Source of the DNA: Acidobacteriota bacterium
GTDB taxonomy: Bacteria; Acidobacteriota; Vicinamibacteria; Fen-336
DNA: 64,000 bases
Assembly (NCBI GenBank): GCA_011526565.1
Contig: WYBL01000009.1
Span: 56,074 to 120,073 of the forward strand
Direction of reading: 5' to 3'
Position numbers and translations under genes: made by a program. The number at the start of each line of letters is the position of its first letter. Position 1 is the stretch's first letter. Positions 31,688-40,411 of the stretch are shown here, piece after piece. Under the pieces are notes generated by a model. The model was not told the origin of the DNA, searched no databases, and saw nothing but the letters and a program-made list of their open reading frames with translations.

Positions 31688-33003
31688 GACGCGGCCGTCC
31701 TGCGGCGCGGCCGCTCCGTCCCCAGCTTGTTGTAGAGCGTCTTGGGATCGATCCCCAGCTCGCGGGCCGTGCGCCCGCGGTGGCCGCCGTTGCGGCGCAG
31801 TGCCGCCTCGATGTACGCCCGCTCGACGGCCCGCAGCGGCAGCCCGGCCGCCAGTTCGAGCCCGGCGCGGGCGGCTGACGGCACCGGCAGCGCAGCGGCG
31901 TCGATCACCTCGCCCTGTGCACGGGCAGCCGCCCACAGCGTGGCGAGCCGCAGTTCTTCGACGTTGCCCGGCCACCGCGCCGAGCCCCAGTGCTCCAGTG
32001 CCTCGGGCGCGAAGCGCAGCCGGCCGTTCGCGCCGCGGGCGAGGAAGTGCGCGGCCAGCGGTGCGACGTCGGCCGGACGCTCGCGCAGCGGCGGCACCCG
32101 GAAGCGGTGGCCGTCGAGGCGATCGAAGAGCGCTGGTTCGAGGCGGCCTGCCCGCACGAAGGCGTCGAGCGCGCCGCGACAGGTCGACATCACGCGCACG
32201 TCGGCGGGAATCGCCCGCGCGGCCCCGGCGCGGAAGAGGTCGCGGCTCTCCAGCAGCCGCAGCAGCCGCGCCTGCAGCCCCGGTCCCAGGGCTTCGACGC
32301 CGCGCAGGAGAAGCACGCCGCCGTCCGCCGCTTCGGCGAGCCCGGGGCGGGCGCCCGCGCCGAACAGCGCCGCCTCGAGCTCGCGCTCGCCGCGGCCCTC
32401 GCACTCGACGTCCACGAACGGCGCGGCGGCACGGGCCGAGGCCGCGTGGATGCGGCGGGCGCAGGCGGCCTTGCCCGCGCCGCGCTCCCCTTCGAGCAGC
32501 ACGGGCAGCTCCGACGCGGCGGCGCGATCGAGCGCCGCCATCAGCGCCCGGCTCGCGGGGTCGGCCGCGACCATCTCCCCGTGCGGCTGCGCCGACAGCC
32601 GCGCCTGCAGCCGCTGCGCGGCGCGATCCGTGCGGGCGTCGAGCTCGGCCTCGCGGACGCGCAGCTCGAGCTCGTCTTCGGGCCCGTCGGGGGCCACCCA
32701 GCCCGCGGCGCCGCCGGCGAGCAGCGCGCGTCCCTCGTGGAAGGGGGTTCGCGCCAGCAGCAGCAGCCGGGTCGGGAGTTCTTCTGCCCGCAGCCGGGTT
32801 GCGATCTCGGCACTGCCGGCCTCGGGCAGCGAGGGGTCGAGCAGTACCACGTCGAAGGTGTCCTCGTCGAGGTGGGCGAGCGCCTCGGCCGCCGTGTGGG
32901 CGAGCACGACCACGCGGGACGCGCCCAGCCCGTCGCGCAGGCGCTCGCCGGCGGACCGGGAGCCGGCCACGACCAGCACGCGTGCGGAAGCGGGGGGGAG
33001 CAC
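31684..33003 (-). CDS. degenerate NtrC-like response regulator
   Basis: This 439-residue protein has the layout of a sigma54 activator: receiver (1-125), AAA+ domain (about 145-375) and Fis-type helix-turn-helix near the C-terminus (GGHRGRTARELGIDPKTLYNK). The receiver keeps D56 but lacks the acidic pocket pair. Walker A is GERGAGKA (172-179) rather than GExGTGKE. The GAFTGA loop that contacts sigma54 is missing; the segment reads ALFGAGARPGLAEAADGG. Walker B is LLLRGVEAL instead of LFLDEI. It therefore probably neither hydrolyses ATP normally nor activates sigma54, and may be a DNA-binding regulator only. GTG start. Confidence 0.8.
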   Translation of the reverse strand: MLPPASARVLVVAGSRSAGERLRDGLGASRVVVLAHTAAEALAHLDEDTFDVVLLDPSLPEAGSAEIATRLRAEELPTRLLLLARTPFHEGRALLAGGAAGWVAPDGPEDELELRVREAELDARTDRAAQRLQARLSAQPHGEMVAADPASRALMAALDRAAASELPVLLEGERGAGKAACARRIHAASARAAAPFVDVECEGRGERELEAALFGAGARPGLAEAADGGVLLLRGVEALGPGLQARLLRLLESRDLFRAGAARAIPADVRVMSTCRGALDAFVRAGRLEPALFDRLDGHRFRVPPLRERPADVAPLAAHFLARGANGRLRFAPEALEHWGSARWPGNVEELRLATLWAAARAQGEVIDAAALPVPSAARAGLELAAGLPLRAVERAYIEAALRRNGGHRGRTARELGIDPKTLYNKLGTERPRRRTAAS

Positions 33004-33009
33004 CGGGCC

Positions 33010-33228
33010 CTATTCGACCACGATCCGGCGTCCGCGCCGCGCGCGGGGCTTCGGCTCCGCGGCCTCCGTCTCCTCCATGCGCTCGAGCTGCCAGCGGCAG
33101 AGCAGGATCATGCCTTCCAGGACCTGGCGCTTGGCGAGGCGCAGTTTCTCGCGGTCGACGCCGGACTCCTCGAGCAGTTCCGACACCATGCAGCAGGCCT
33201 TGCGGGGTCGCTTCTCACGCGCGGGCAT
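33010..33228 (-). CDS. small basic protein of unknown function
   Basis: This 72-residue protein is helical, with the core segment LRLAKRQVLEGMILLCRWQLERM, an N-terminal CC pair and an Arg-rich tail. It overlaps the ArsA-HSP20 gene by 14 bases and ends six bases before the NtrC-like gene. It has an ATG with GGAGAG upstream, and its codon use matches its neighbours. No family is recognised; its place in the operon suggests an accessory role for the ATPases. Confidence 0.65.
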   Translation of the reverse strand: MPAREKRPRKACCMVSELLEESGVDREKLRLAKRQVLEGMILLCRWQLERMEETEAAEPKPRARRGRRIVVE

Positions 33229-34393
33229 GGCGCATTCTCTCTCCGAAAGCGACCCGCAGGCGGCGGTCGCGGAAGGTGGCGCCGGTGACCCGGCGCCCGG
33301 CCAGGGTGCGCGGGAGCAGCAGCGTGCGGCGCTGGTTGTCGACCTGGATCACGAGGTCCTCGCCCGAGGCGTGGACGTCGATCGCGTCCTTGTCGGCGAA
33401 CGGGAGGCGCACGTAGAGCGCGTAGCCGCGTCCCTCGCGCTTCACCTCGACCGGCCGCTCCTCGTGCATCACGGCCGCCGGGTCGTGGCCGTCGAACACC
33501 TCGCGCGCGAACTCCGAGAGGCGTGCCAGGCCGACCATCTCGCGGTCGAACTGGCGGGCGACGAGGAACGGCAGCGGCTCGAAGGCCTTGCGCGCGTGGC
33601 CCAGGTGGCGAGCCTGGATCTCCATCCAGCGATCGAAGTAGCCGCCGCGCGCCTCCTCGGGCAGCACCCGGTTGGCGACCACCGCGTCGACCGAGAAGCC
33701 GAACAGGTTCAGGTAGGTGTAGAGCCGCTCGGACTCCTTGACGACCATGCGCTCGGGATAGAGCACGAGCCGGATCGAGCTCTGCTTCGGGTCCTGCAGC
33801 AGCGGGCCGAGGTCCTGCATCTGCTCGTAGAGCGCCTTGACCGCCCCGAACACGTCGTCGGGCGGCAGCGGCAGGTCGGTGATGTGCTGGGCGACGGGCC
33901 GCACCGTGCGCACGATCGAGCGCTGCAGCGGGAAGATGCGGGTGAAGTAGAACGACAGCACCTCGGGCACCGCCAGCATGCGCACGGTCTCGCCGGTCGG
34001 CGCGCAGTCGACGACGACGAAGTCGTAGTCGGGCGCGTAACGGCGCACCTTGAGCAGGCTGAACAGCTCCTCGAGGCCGGGCAGGATCGCGATCTCCTCC
34101 GCCACGGCGTCGGCCACGCCCTTGGCCGTCATGAAGCGGGTGAGCCACTCGTGGATCACGCCCCAGTGCGACTCCAGCTCGAGGCTGACGTCGATCTCCA
34201 GCGCGTCGAGGTTGGGCGCGATCCGCGTCGGCTCGCCGCCGACGGGCACGTCGAGCGCGTCGGCCAGCGAGTGGGCCGCGTCGGTGCTGACCACGAGCGT
34301 GCGGTGGCCGAGCTGGGCCGCGCGCACGGCGGACGCCGCGGACAGGCTGGTCTTGCCGACGCCGCCCTTCCCGGAGTAGAGGACGATCCTCAC
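33215..34393 (-). CDS. ArsA/Get3-like ATPase with C-terminal HSP20-like domain
   Basis: This 392-residue deviant Walker A ATPase has SGKGGVGKT at 7-15, VVSTDAAHSLADALD (switch region) and VVDCAPTGETVRML. The last 80 residues form a small alpha-crystallin-like fold (YALYVRLPFADKDAIDVHASG), as in the ArsA_HSP20 group. The family includes arsenite pump ATPases and tail-anchored-protein targeting factors; there is no ArsB or arsenic-site cysteine set, so a chaperone or targeting role is more likely. GTG 34393 with GGGAG eight bases upstream overlaps the TGA of the next ArsA gene. Confidence 0.88.
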   Translation of the reverse strand: MRIVLYSGKGGVGKTSLSAASAVRAAQLGHRTLVVSTDAAHSLADALDVPVGGEPTRIAPNLDALEIDVSLELESHWGVIHEWLTRFMTAKGVADAVAEEIAILPGLEELFSLLKVRRYAPDYDFVVVDCAPTGETVRMLAVPEVLSFYFTRIFPLQRSIVRTVRPVAQHITDLPLPPDDVFGAVKALYEQMQDLGPLLQDPKQSSIRLVLYPERMVVKESERLYTYLNLFGFSVDAVVANRVLPEEARGGYFDRWMEIQARHLGHARKAFEPLPFLVARQFDREMVGLARLSEFAREVFDGHDPAAVMHEERPVEVKREGRGYALYVRLPFADKDAIDVHASGEDLVIQVDNQRRTLLLPRTLAGRRVTGATFRDRRLRVAFGERMRHARA

Positions 34394-35556
34394 GCCCGCG
34401 CTCCCGCGGTGCGCCGCAGCCGCCGCCGGGGCAGCGTGCGGGCGCCCAGGATCAGCTCGCCGGCCTCGCGCAGCCCGCGCAGGTCGTGGATGTCCTGCTC
34501 CAGCTCGGGAACCAGCAGCGGCGGCTGACCCGTGTCGACCTCGAGCCGCACCAGCCCCTTCGCCTCGGCGCGGGCCAGCGTCTGCATGTCGCGGTGGACC
34601 GCGGCCAGCTTGGCGGCGAGCTCCTCGTCCAGGCGCGGCAGCGGGCCGCCGGGGTCGGGCTCGTGGGCGGGGTCGGGGTGGAGGCGGTTGACGATCAGGG
34701 CGACGAAGGGCATCTGCTTCTCGGCCAGCCGGTCGTGGAAGAAACGCGCCTCGTCGAGGGTGGCGCGGGCGGGGCCGGTGACCAGCACGAAGCCCGACGA
34801 CGGCTCCTTCAGCATCGCCTGCACCTTCGCGGCGCGGTCGCGGAAGCCGTCGTACATCGATTCGAGTGCCAGGAAGAACTCCGAGAGGTCCTGCAGGAAC
34901 TGCATGCCGAGCATCGAGTCGACCAGCTTCATGGCCAGCGCCCCGGTCCGGGTGGCGATCCTGACGGTGATGCGGCCGGCGGCGAAGTAGGGGCGCAGGA
35001 AGAAGCGCAGCGTGGAGGAATCGAGGAAGCGGATCAGCCGGTCCGGCGCGTCGAGGAAGTCGAGCGCGTGGCGGGTGGGCGGGGTGTCGAGGATCACCAG
35101 GTCGAAGCGCTCGTCCTGCGTGAGTTCGAGCAGCTTCTCGGTCGCCAGGTACTCGTGCGAGCCGTAGAGCGCGGCGGAGAAGCCCTGGTAGAAGCGGTTG
35201 GCGAAGATGCGCTCGCGGGCCTCCGCGTCCTTCGCGTAGCGCACGACCAGCGCGTCGAACGTGGTCTTGGTGTCGAGCGTCATCGCCCACATCTCGCCCG
35301 CGGCGTCGGGCGCCACCTTCTTCAGGTCGAGTGCGCGCGGCCGGTCCGACAGCCGGGTGAGGCCCAGGCTCGTGGCCAGCCGCCGCGACGGGTCGATCGT
35401 GCAGACGAGGGCGCGCCGGCCGAGCAGCGCGGACTGCAGCGCGAGCGCCGCCGCCGTCGTCGTCTTGCCGACGCCGCCGGCGCCGCCGACGACCAGCACC
35501 TTCCGCTCGCGCAGCGCCTCGAGCAGCGCTGCGGCGGGCTCGCGGCGCGGGCTCAA
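34390..35556 (-). CDS. ArsA-family ATPase, second paralogue
   Basis: This 388-residue P-loop ATPase has GGAGGVGKT at 24-32: the signature lysine of the deviant Walker A is replaced by Ala. TIDPSRRLATSLGL and ILDTPPTRHALDFLDAP are typical of the branch that also contains the actinobacterial paired ArsA-like proteins. A C-terminal helical region carries a dibasic tail (RRRLRRTAG). TTG 35556 overlaps the upstream TGA (TTGA) and follows GGAGG. It sits between the other two paralogues, so hetero-oligomers are plausible. Confidence 0.85.
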   Translation of the reverse strand: MSPRREPAAALLEALRERKVLVVGGAGGVGKTTTAAALALQSALLGRRALVCTIDPSRRLATSLGLTRLSDRPRALDLKKVAPDAAGEMWAMTLDTKTTFDALVVRYAKDAEARERIFANRFYQGFSAALYGSHEYLATEKLLELTQDERFDLVILDTPPTRHALDFLDAPDRLIRFLDSSTLRFFLRPYFAAGRITVRIATRTGALAMKLVDSMLGMQFLQDLSEFFLALESMYDGFRDRAAKVQAMLKEPSSGFVLVTGPARATLDEARFFHDRLAEKQMPFVALIVNRLHPDPAHEPDPGGPLPRLDEELAAKLAAVHRDMQTLARAEAKGLVRLEVDTGQPPLLVPELEQDIHDLRGLREAGELILGARTLPRRRLRRTAGARA

Positions 35557-36491
35557 GCGGCCTCCAGGCGCTGGGCCAGCCGCCGCAGCTCGGCCTCGCC
35601 GAACTGTTCGACGAACAGCCGCGGCAGCCGCACCAGCGGCAGCGAGGTCGCCTTGCGCAGCCGCGTCTCGTAGAAGCGGGTCAGCTTGCGCCGCCGCATC
35701 TGGCGGCGGGCGGCGACCAGCGCGCCGCGCAGGGTGACGCCGCGGGCCAGCCGGCCGCCGCGCTCGGCCGCCAGCAGGTCCAGCACCTGCGCCTCCTCGC
35801 GGGTGTCGAAGACCGGCTCGTGGCACTGGTTGAGGATCACGGCTTCCGCGCTGATGCCGACCTCGTCGCGGGCCTGCTCGAGGAACTCGAGGCCCTCGAC
35901 GACCGCCATCTCCTCCGGGATCGCGACCACCGCCAGCCCGGTGCGGGCGGCGTCCTGGAGCTGGGCGACGATCCGGCGCGCGGCGTTGCCCACCGGGCCG
36001 ATCGGGATCGCCGTGGAGGCGGCCGCGGGCACCTTCAGGAAGCTGAGGCCGTGCCCGGTCGACGGCGCGTCGACGATCACCAGGTCGAACGCGTGGCGCT
36101 CGGTCGTCAGGTCCATGATCTTGCCGAGCAGCATCAGCTCGGGCAGGCCCGGCGCCGCGGCGTAGAAGCGCTGGTAGATCGGGCTCTCCAGGATCTTCCG
36201 CACGAACAGCTCGACGTGCAGCGTGCGCCGGACGTACTCCTCCATCACCGCGGTCGGCTCGAGGTTGATCGTGAAGAGCCCGGGCCGGACCTCGGCGGGG
36301 TGGATGGGGGAGGTGCCGGGCTGGCCGCCGAGCAGCCGCGCCGCAGGCAGCGGCGCCTCGATCTCGACCAGGCAGGTGCGCCGGCCCCGCCGCTGCGCGC
36401 ACAGCGCCAGCGCGGCGCCGACGACGCTCTTGCCGACCCCGCCCTTGCCGGACAGGAACAGCAGCCGTCGCGAGAGCAGCCTGTCGAGCAC
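35553..36491 (-). CDS. ArsA-family ATPase, first paralogue
   Basis: This 312-residue ATPase with SGKGGVGKS at 14-22 (signature lysine present) and [15 protein letters not shown] is the first gene of the six-gene operon. It is shorter than the other two and lacks the HSP20 domain. A basic helical segment ([22 protein letters not shown]) precedes the end. GTG 36491 is only 65 bases from the divergent macrodomain gene at 36557, so the operon promoter must lie in or near that gap; no convincing hexamers are seen. Confidence 0.83.
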   Translation of the reverse strand: MLDRLLSRRLLFLSGKGGVGKSVVGAALALCAQRRGRRTCLVEIEAPLPAARLLGGQPGTSPIHPAEVRPGLFTINLEPTAVMEEYVRRTLHVELFVRKILESPIYQRFYAAAPGLPELMLLGKIMDLTTERHAFDLVIVDAPSTGHGLSFLKVPAAASTAIPIGPVGNAARRIVAQLQDAARTGLAVVAIPEEMAVVEGLEFLEQARDEVGISAEAVILNQCHEPVFDTREEAQVLDLLAAERGGRLARGVTLRGALVAARRQMRRRKLTRFYETRLRKATSLPLVRLPRLFVEQFGEAELRRLAQRLEAA

Positions 36492-36556
36492 GGGTGGATT
36501 CTACGGCGGCCTTGCGCGGCCGGCCCGCCGCTGGCATGTTCGGCCGGGGTGCCAGG

Positions 36557-37063
36557 ATGGAGCGCATCGAAGTCGTACACGCGGACATCACCACGCTCGA
36601 CGTCGATGCGATCGTCAACGCGGCGAACGCCTCGCTGCTCGGGGGCGGCGGCGTCGACGGGGCGATCCACCGCGCGGCGGGGCCGGAGCTGCTGGCCGAG
36701 TGCCGGACGCTCGGGGGCTGCGCGACGGGTTCGGCGAAGATCACGCGCGGCCACCGCCTGAAGGCCCGCCACGTGATCCACGCCGTGGGCCCGATCTGGC
36801 GGGGAGGCGAGCGCGGCGAGGCCGAGCTGCTCGCCTCGTGCCACCGCGTGGCGCTGGAGCTGGCCGGGGCCGCCGGGTGCCGCAGCGTCGCCTTCGCGGC
36901 GATCAGTTGCGGGATCTACGGCTACCCGCACGACGAGGCCGCCCGGATCGCGATCGACACGGTCCGCGCCGAACTGCCGCGCCACCCCGGGCTGGAACTC
37001 GTCCAGTTCGCCGTCTTCGACCCGAGCGTGGAGCGAACATTCCGGGCGGCGCTCGCTTCGTAG
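36557..37063 (+). CDS. macrodomain O-acetyl-ADP-ribose deacetylase (YmdB-like)
   Basis: This 168-residue macrodomain binds ADP-ribose and probably removes acetyl groups from O-acetyl-ADP-ribose or hydrolyses ADP-ribosyl esters. Family motifs are complete: [37 protein letters not shown] and [13 protein letters not shown] 36557 gives the family N-terminus ([12 protein letters not shown]); an ATG at 36536 would add seven residues. It is a single gene between two minus-strand operons. Confidence 0.93.
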   Translation: MERIEVVHADITTLDVDAIVNAANASLLGGGGVDGAIHRAAGPELLAECRTLGGCATGSAKITRGHRLKARHVIHAVGPIWRGGERGEAELLASCHRVALELAGAAGCRSVAFAAISCGIYGYPHDEAARIAIDTVRAELPRHPGLELVQFAVFDPSVERTFRAALAS

Positions 37064-37090
37064 CCGGAGCCGTCGGCCCGGCCGGGGCGG

Positions 37091-38881
37091 CTACGGTTGC
37101 GGCGTCGGCGACGGCTGGGCCTGCGGCGGGCGGATCGGCTCGATCTTGAGCGGCTCCGGCGTGCGCGGGGCCGGGGCCGTGCTCGGCAGCGTGGGCACCT
37201 CGAAGAGGGTGGGGGAGGGCTCGCCGCCGACCTCGAAGCTCTTCAGGTCGTCGGCCGTCAGCTCGGGGCGCGAGACCACGTGGGGCGTCAGCGTCATCAC
37301 GATGTCGGTCTGGCTGGCCTCCTCGAGGTTGCGCCCGAACAGGCGGCCGATCAGCGGCAGGTCCGACAGGCCCGGCACGCCGCGGATCGAGGCCCGCTCG
37401 GTCTCGGAGATCAGACCGGCCAGGACGTTGGTCTCGCCCTCCTTCAGCCGCAACGTGCTGTTGACCGTGCGCGAGTTGAAGGTGGGCAGGCCCTGGTAGC
37501 CCGTCGGCCCGACCGACGAGATGTCGAGCTTGAGGCCGAGCGAGACGTCGCCCTCGTGGTGGACGCGCGGCGTGATGTCGATGTTGACGCCGACGTTCTT
37601 GTACTCGAACGAAGTGATCGCCTGCTGCGAGACGCCGCCCTGTGCGAAGGGGGCGAAGGTGGTGACCGGGATCGGCACCTGCTCGCCGAAGCGGGCCTGC
37701 GCGGTCTGGCCCTCGCTGGCGCGGAGCTGGGGGTTCGCCAGAACCCGGGTGTCGGCGTCCGTCTTGAGCAGGCGGTAGATGACGCCGGGCAGCGCGGTCA
37801 CCACCAGGTTGTCTCGGCGGTACGGGTTGCGCTCGGCGCTGGTGTTCGTGGGGTCGGGGAAGATCGCGCCGGCCACGCCGATCGGGTTGCCCTCGCCGTC
37901 GATGGAGGTCAGCTCGATGCCGTAGTCGCGCAACCGGGTGCGGTTGACCTCGAGGATCTCGACCTCGATCACCACTTCCGAGCGAGGCTTGTCGATCGCG
38001 GCCAGGATCCGTTCCGCCGCCGCGATCTTGTCCGGCGTGTCGTTCATCGTCAGCGCGTTCTGCCCGGGCAGCGGCGCCACCCGTCTCGCGCCGAGCACGA
38101 TCCGCAGCAGGTCGACCGCTTCCTTCAGCTCCGCGTTGGACAGGAAGAACGTGCGCACGAACTGCTGCTCGTGCTCGCGCTGCTTGGCCGGCGTGTCGGG
38201 CAGCACCAGCACCACCTTCGCGTCGACCACGCGGTGGAAGGTGCGGCCCACCCGCGCCAGCGCCTGCAGCGCCTGCTCGAAAGGCACGTCGCGCAGGTCC
38301 AGCGAGACCACCTGGTCCTGGAACCCGGGGTCGAACACGACGTTGATGCCCGCGGCGCGGCCCAGCGCCAGGTAGGCCTCGCGCAGGCTCGCGTTGCGGA
38401 AGTCGAGCCCCAGCGGCCCGACGTCGGCGGGCACTGCGAGTCCGGGCAGCGTGCGCTCGCGGGCCGCCTCGCGGGCCTCGGCCCAGGCCGCCGGTCGCGG
38501 CTGGCCCTGGCCGCGGCGCTCGAGCGCGCGTGCCTCGTCGGCCAGCCCGGGCGCATCGGGGTTGAGGTCGACCGCCAGTCGGAACTCCTCGAGCGCCTCG
38601 CGGGTGCGGCCGCGAGCCGCGAGCGCACGGGCCGCCCGCGCGTGTTCTTCCGAGGCGCGGACCCGCGCCGCCGTCAGCCGCTCGCGGGCGCGCACGTCGC
38701 TGGGCCGCTCCTGGAGTGCGCGCGAGTACTCGAGCACCGCGCGGTCCCAGTCGCGCGAGCGCTCGGCGCGCTCGCCGGCGCGAAAGGCCGCAGAGGTCGT
38801 GCACGCGGCGAGCAGGGCGGGGGCGAGGAGGGCCAGCAGCAATCGCATTCGCGTGCGCAGGCCGCGGCAGGCAGGGCTCAT
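37091..38881 (-). CDS. secretin lipoprotein (PilQ/GspD-like)
   Basis: This is an outer-membrane channel subunit of a type II secretion or type IV pilus system. In its 596 residues, the lipoprotein signal ends at C27 (LAAC). TPR-like helices follow (about 30-130), then an STN/secretin N0 domain, an N1-type secretin_N domain and the C-terminal secretin core. That core carries VPGLSDLPLIGRLFG and the TDIVMTLTPHVV end motif. A Pro-rich tail follows. ATG 38881 overlaps the lolA stop and has GAGGTGA upstream; an ATG at 38848 gives a shorter n-region but no Shine-Dalgarno. Other machine genes are absent nearby, except the distant GspE-like ATPase. Confidence 0.92.
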   Translation of the reverse strand: MSPACRGLRTRMRLLLALLAPALLAACTTSAAFRAGERAERSRDWDRAVLEYSRALQERPSDVRARERLTAARVRASEEHARAARALAARGRTREALEEFRLAVDLNPDAPGLADEARALERRGQGQPRPAAWAEAREAARERTLPGLAVPADVGPLGLDFRNASLREAYLALGRAAGINVVFDPGFQDQVVSLDLRDVPFEQALQALARVGRTFHRVVDAKVVLVLPDTPAKQREHEQQFVRTFFLSNAELKEAVDLLRIVLGARRVAPLPGQNALTMNDTPDKIAAAERILAAIDKPRSEVVIEVEILEVNRTRLRDYGIELTSIDGEGNPIGVAGAIFPDPTNTSAERNPYRRDNLVVTALPGVIYRLLKTDADTRVLANPQLRASEGQTAQARFGEQVPIPVTTFAPFAQGGVSQQAITSFEYKNVGVNIDITPRVHHEGDVSLGLKLDISSVGPTGYQGLPTFNSRTVNSTLRLKEGETNVLAGLISETERASIRGVPGLSDLPLIGRLFGRNLEEASQTDIVMTLTPHVVSRPELTADDLKSFEVGGEPSPTLFEVPTLPSTAPAPRTPEPLKIEPIRPPQAQPSPTPQP

Positions 38882-39504
38882 CCGGCGATCACCTCGACGC
38901 CTTTCGGCACCGTGAAGCGGAACAACTCGTCGGCGAGGCCGCGGTTCTCGCGCAGGGCCTCGAAGCGGAAGCGGGAGACGTTGCCCTGCGCGTCGTGCAC
39001 CTCGAGCCCCGTGATGCGGTCGCTGCCGTCGAGGTCCACGTAGACGCGATCGAGCTCGGGGTCCGGCGCTCGCGGCCGCAGCCGCAGCCGCGGCCGACCG
39101 GCCGCGTCGGCCTCGAGCGCCGGCGCGAACTGGGCGGCGATCGACCCACCCGCCAGCAGCAGCGCGGGAGCGCGGCGGTCGCCGGTCTGCTCGCGCACGA
39201 CGACCTGGCGCTCGGCCGGCACGTAGAAGTACCAGGCCTTGCCGTCGCTGACGAACAGCTTCTGCTCCGGCTTCTCGTAGTCCCAGCGCATGCGGCCCGG
39301 GCGCTTGATGCGCAGCACGCCGCTCTCGACCCGCTCGCGGCCCAGGGCCCCGGAGCGCCAGCTCTGGGTGAAGCGCGCCTCGAGGTCGCGGACCGCGGCG
39401 TGACGGCGCTCGACGCGGGCCAGCAACTCGTCGGCGGCGTCGGCGGACGCCGTCAGCGGTGCCAGCAGCAGGATCGCGAGCGCGAGGTCGCGCAGCATGC
39501 GCAT
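38878..39504 (-). CDS. lolA: outer-membrane lipoprotein carrier protein LolA
   Basis: LolA is a periplasmic chaperone that moves lipoproteins from LolCDE to the outer membrane. The 208 residues have a signal peptide ending near SADA and the family segments DLEARFTQSW, SGVLRIKRPGRMRWDYEKP and a C-terminal beta-half. The start ATG is six bases from an extended -10, with no Shine-Dalgarno, so a leaderless message is likely. Its stop overlaps the secretin ATG; coupling LolA to a lipoprotein secretin makes sense because secretin delivery needs the Lol route. Confidence 0.9.
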   Translation of the reverse strand: MRMLRDLALAILLLAPLTASADAADELLARVERRHAAVRDLEARFTQSWRSGALGRERVESGVLRIKRPGRMRWDYEKPEQKLFVSDGKAWYFYVPAERQVVVREQTGDRRAPALLLAGGSIAAQFAPALEADAAGRPRLRLRPRAPDPELDRVYVDLDGSDRITGLEVHDAQGNVSRFRFEALRENRGLADELFRFTVPKGVEVIAG

Positions 39505-39510
39505 CGGGTG

Positions 39511-39519
39511 ATGCTAGCA
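39511..39519 (-). promoter_or_regulatory. extended -10 of lolA
   Basis: The minus strand reads TGC-TAGCAT, followed by six bases and the lolA ATG. The spacing places the transcription start on or beside the A of the ATG. Confidence 0.45.
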
Positions 39520-39532
39520 CCGCGGGTGCGGA

Positions 39533-39541
39533 TGCTATCCT
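39533..39541 (+). promoter_or_regulatory. extended -10 of the DUF4388 gene
   Basis: TGC-TATCCT lies 32 bases before ATG 39574, leaving a short leader with a GGGGGAAAG ribosome site. No clear -35 is seen. It is divergent from the lolA promoter 14 bases away. Confidence 0.45.
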
Positions 39542-39573
39542 CCGGGCACTCCATCCCGAGCGGGGGAAAGCGG

Positions 39574-40371
39574 ATGTCCCAGATCGGTACCCTCCAGGAC
39601 GTGAAGCTGGCCGACGTCCTGCGGCTGTTCGCCGCGGGGCGCAAGAGCGGCCTGCTGACCGTCAGCGCCGCCGGCCGCCAGGCCCTGGTCCGGTTCCAGC
39701 GCGGCGCCGTCGTGCACGCGATGGCCGGCAAGCTCGCCGGTGACGACGCGGTGATGTCCCTGTTCGGCTGGAAGGAGGGCCAGCTCGCGTTCGTGCCCGA
39801 GGAGCGGGCCGTGCCCCCCAACGTCAGGCAGCCGCTCGAGGCGCTGATCGAGGAGGGGCAGCGCTCGGGCCCGACGCTGCTCCGGATGAAGGAACTGCTG
39901 CCGAGCGACCGCGTCGTGTTCGCGCTGTCGCCGGGACCGGCGGCCGACGACGCCCGCGTGACGCTCGGCCCCGCGCAGTGGCGGCTCGTGCGGCTGCTCG
40001 ACGGCACCCGCGACGTCCGCGACCTGATCGAGCACGCGAAGCAGCCGCGGGCCGAGGTCCAGCGCACGCTGTTCGAGCTGGCCGACGGCGGCTGGATCGA
40101 GCGGGTGGAACTCGGCAAGTCGGTGCGCGTCAAGCTCGAGGGCAAGGACGGCCTGGTCTTCGACGAGCGCCTCGAGCAGGAGTGGATGCGGGTGCCGCGC
40201 TTCTCGCAGGGCGTGCACCGCGTGGAACTGCGCACGCCGTCGGGCCGGACGCTCGAACTGCCCGCCAGCTTCCGCGCGGGCCTGTTCCGCGACGTGCACG
40301 TGCCGAAGGGCAGCCTCGGCGAGCTCGGCGCCCGCGAAGGCGACGACGTGACGGCCCGTCCCGTGGCCTGA
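39574..40371 (+). CDS. DUF4388 (PATAN) domain protein
   Basis: This 265-residue cytoplasmic protein opens with the DUF4388 signature (GTLQDVKLADVLRLFAAGRKSGLLTV), a domain found mainly in myxobacteria, cyanobacteria and other GC-rich bacteria, and linked to signalling and gliding or phototaxis regulators. A middle segment (LTLGPAQWRLVRLLDGTRD) resembles a winged-helix fold. The C-terminal quarter, with RTLELPASFRAG, is unassigned. It is a single gene with its own promoter, between lolA and the cell-wall cluster. Confidence 0.85.
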   Translation: MSQIGTLQDVKLADVLRLFAAGRKSGLLTVSAAGRQALVRFQRGAVVHAMAGKLAGDDAVMSLFGWKEGQLAFVPEERAVPPNVRQPLEALIEEGQRSGPTLLRMKELLPSDRVVFALSPGPAADDARVTLGPAQWRLVRLLDGTRDVRDLIEHAKQPRAEVQRTLFELADGGWIERVELGKSVRVKLEGKDGLVFDERLEQEWMRVPRFSQGVHRVELRTPSGRTLELPASFRAGLFRDVHVPKGSLGELGAREGDDVTARPVA

Positions 40372-40392
40372 AGCCGGCCCGGCTCTCGCGCG

Positions 40393-40401
40393 TGATAGCA
40401 T
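40393..40401 (+). promoter_or_regulatory. extended -10 of the cell-wall recycling operon
   Basis: TGA-TAGCAT ends 10 bases before ATG 40412. The identical nine bases occur upstream of 60281. No clear -35 or Shine-Dalgarno is present. Confidence 0.45.
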
Positions 40402-40411
40402 CGCCAACTCG

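Noticed and set aside
33215..36491. Arsenic resistance operon
   Set aside because: There is no arsenite pump ArsB, reductase ArsC or ArsR regulator, and the ATPases lack the arsenic-binding cysteine set, so the ArsA name reflects only the family.
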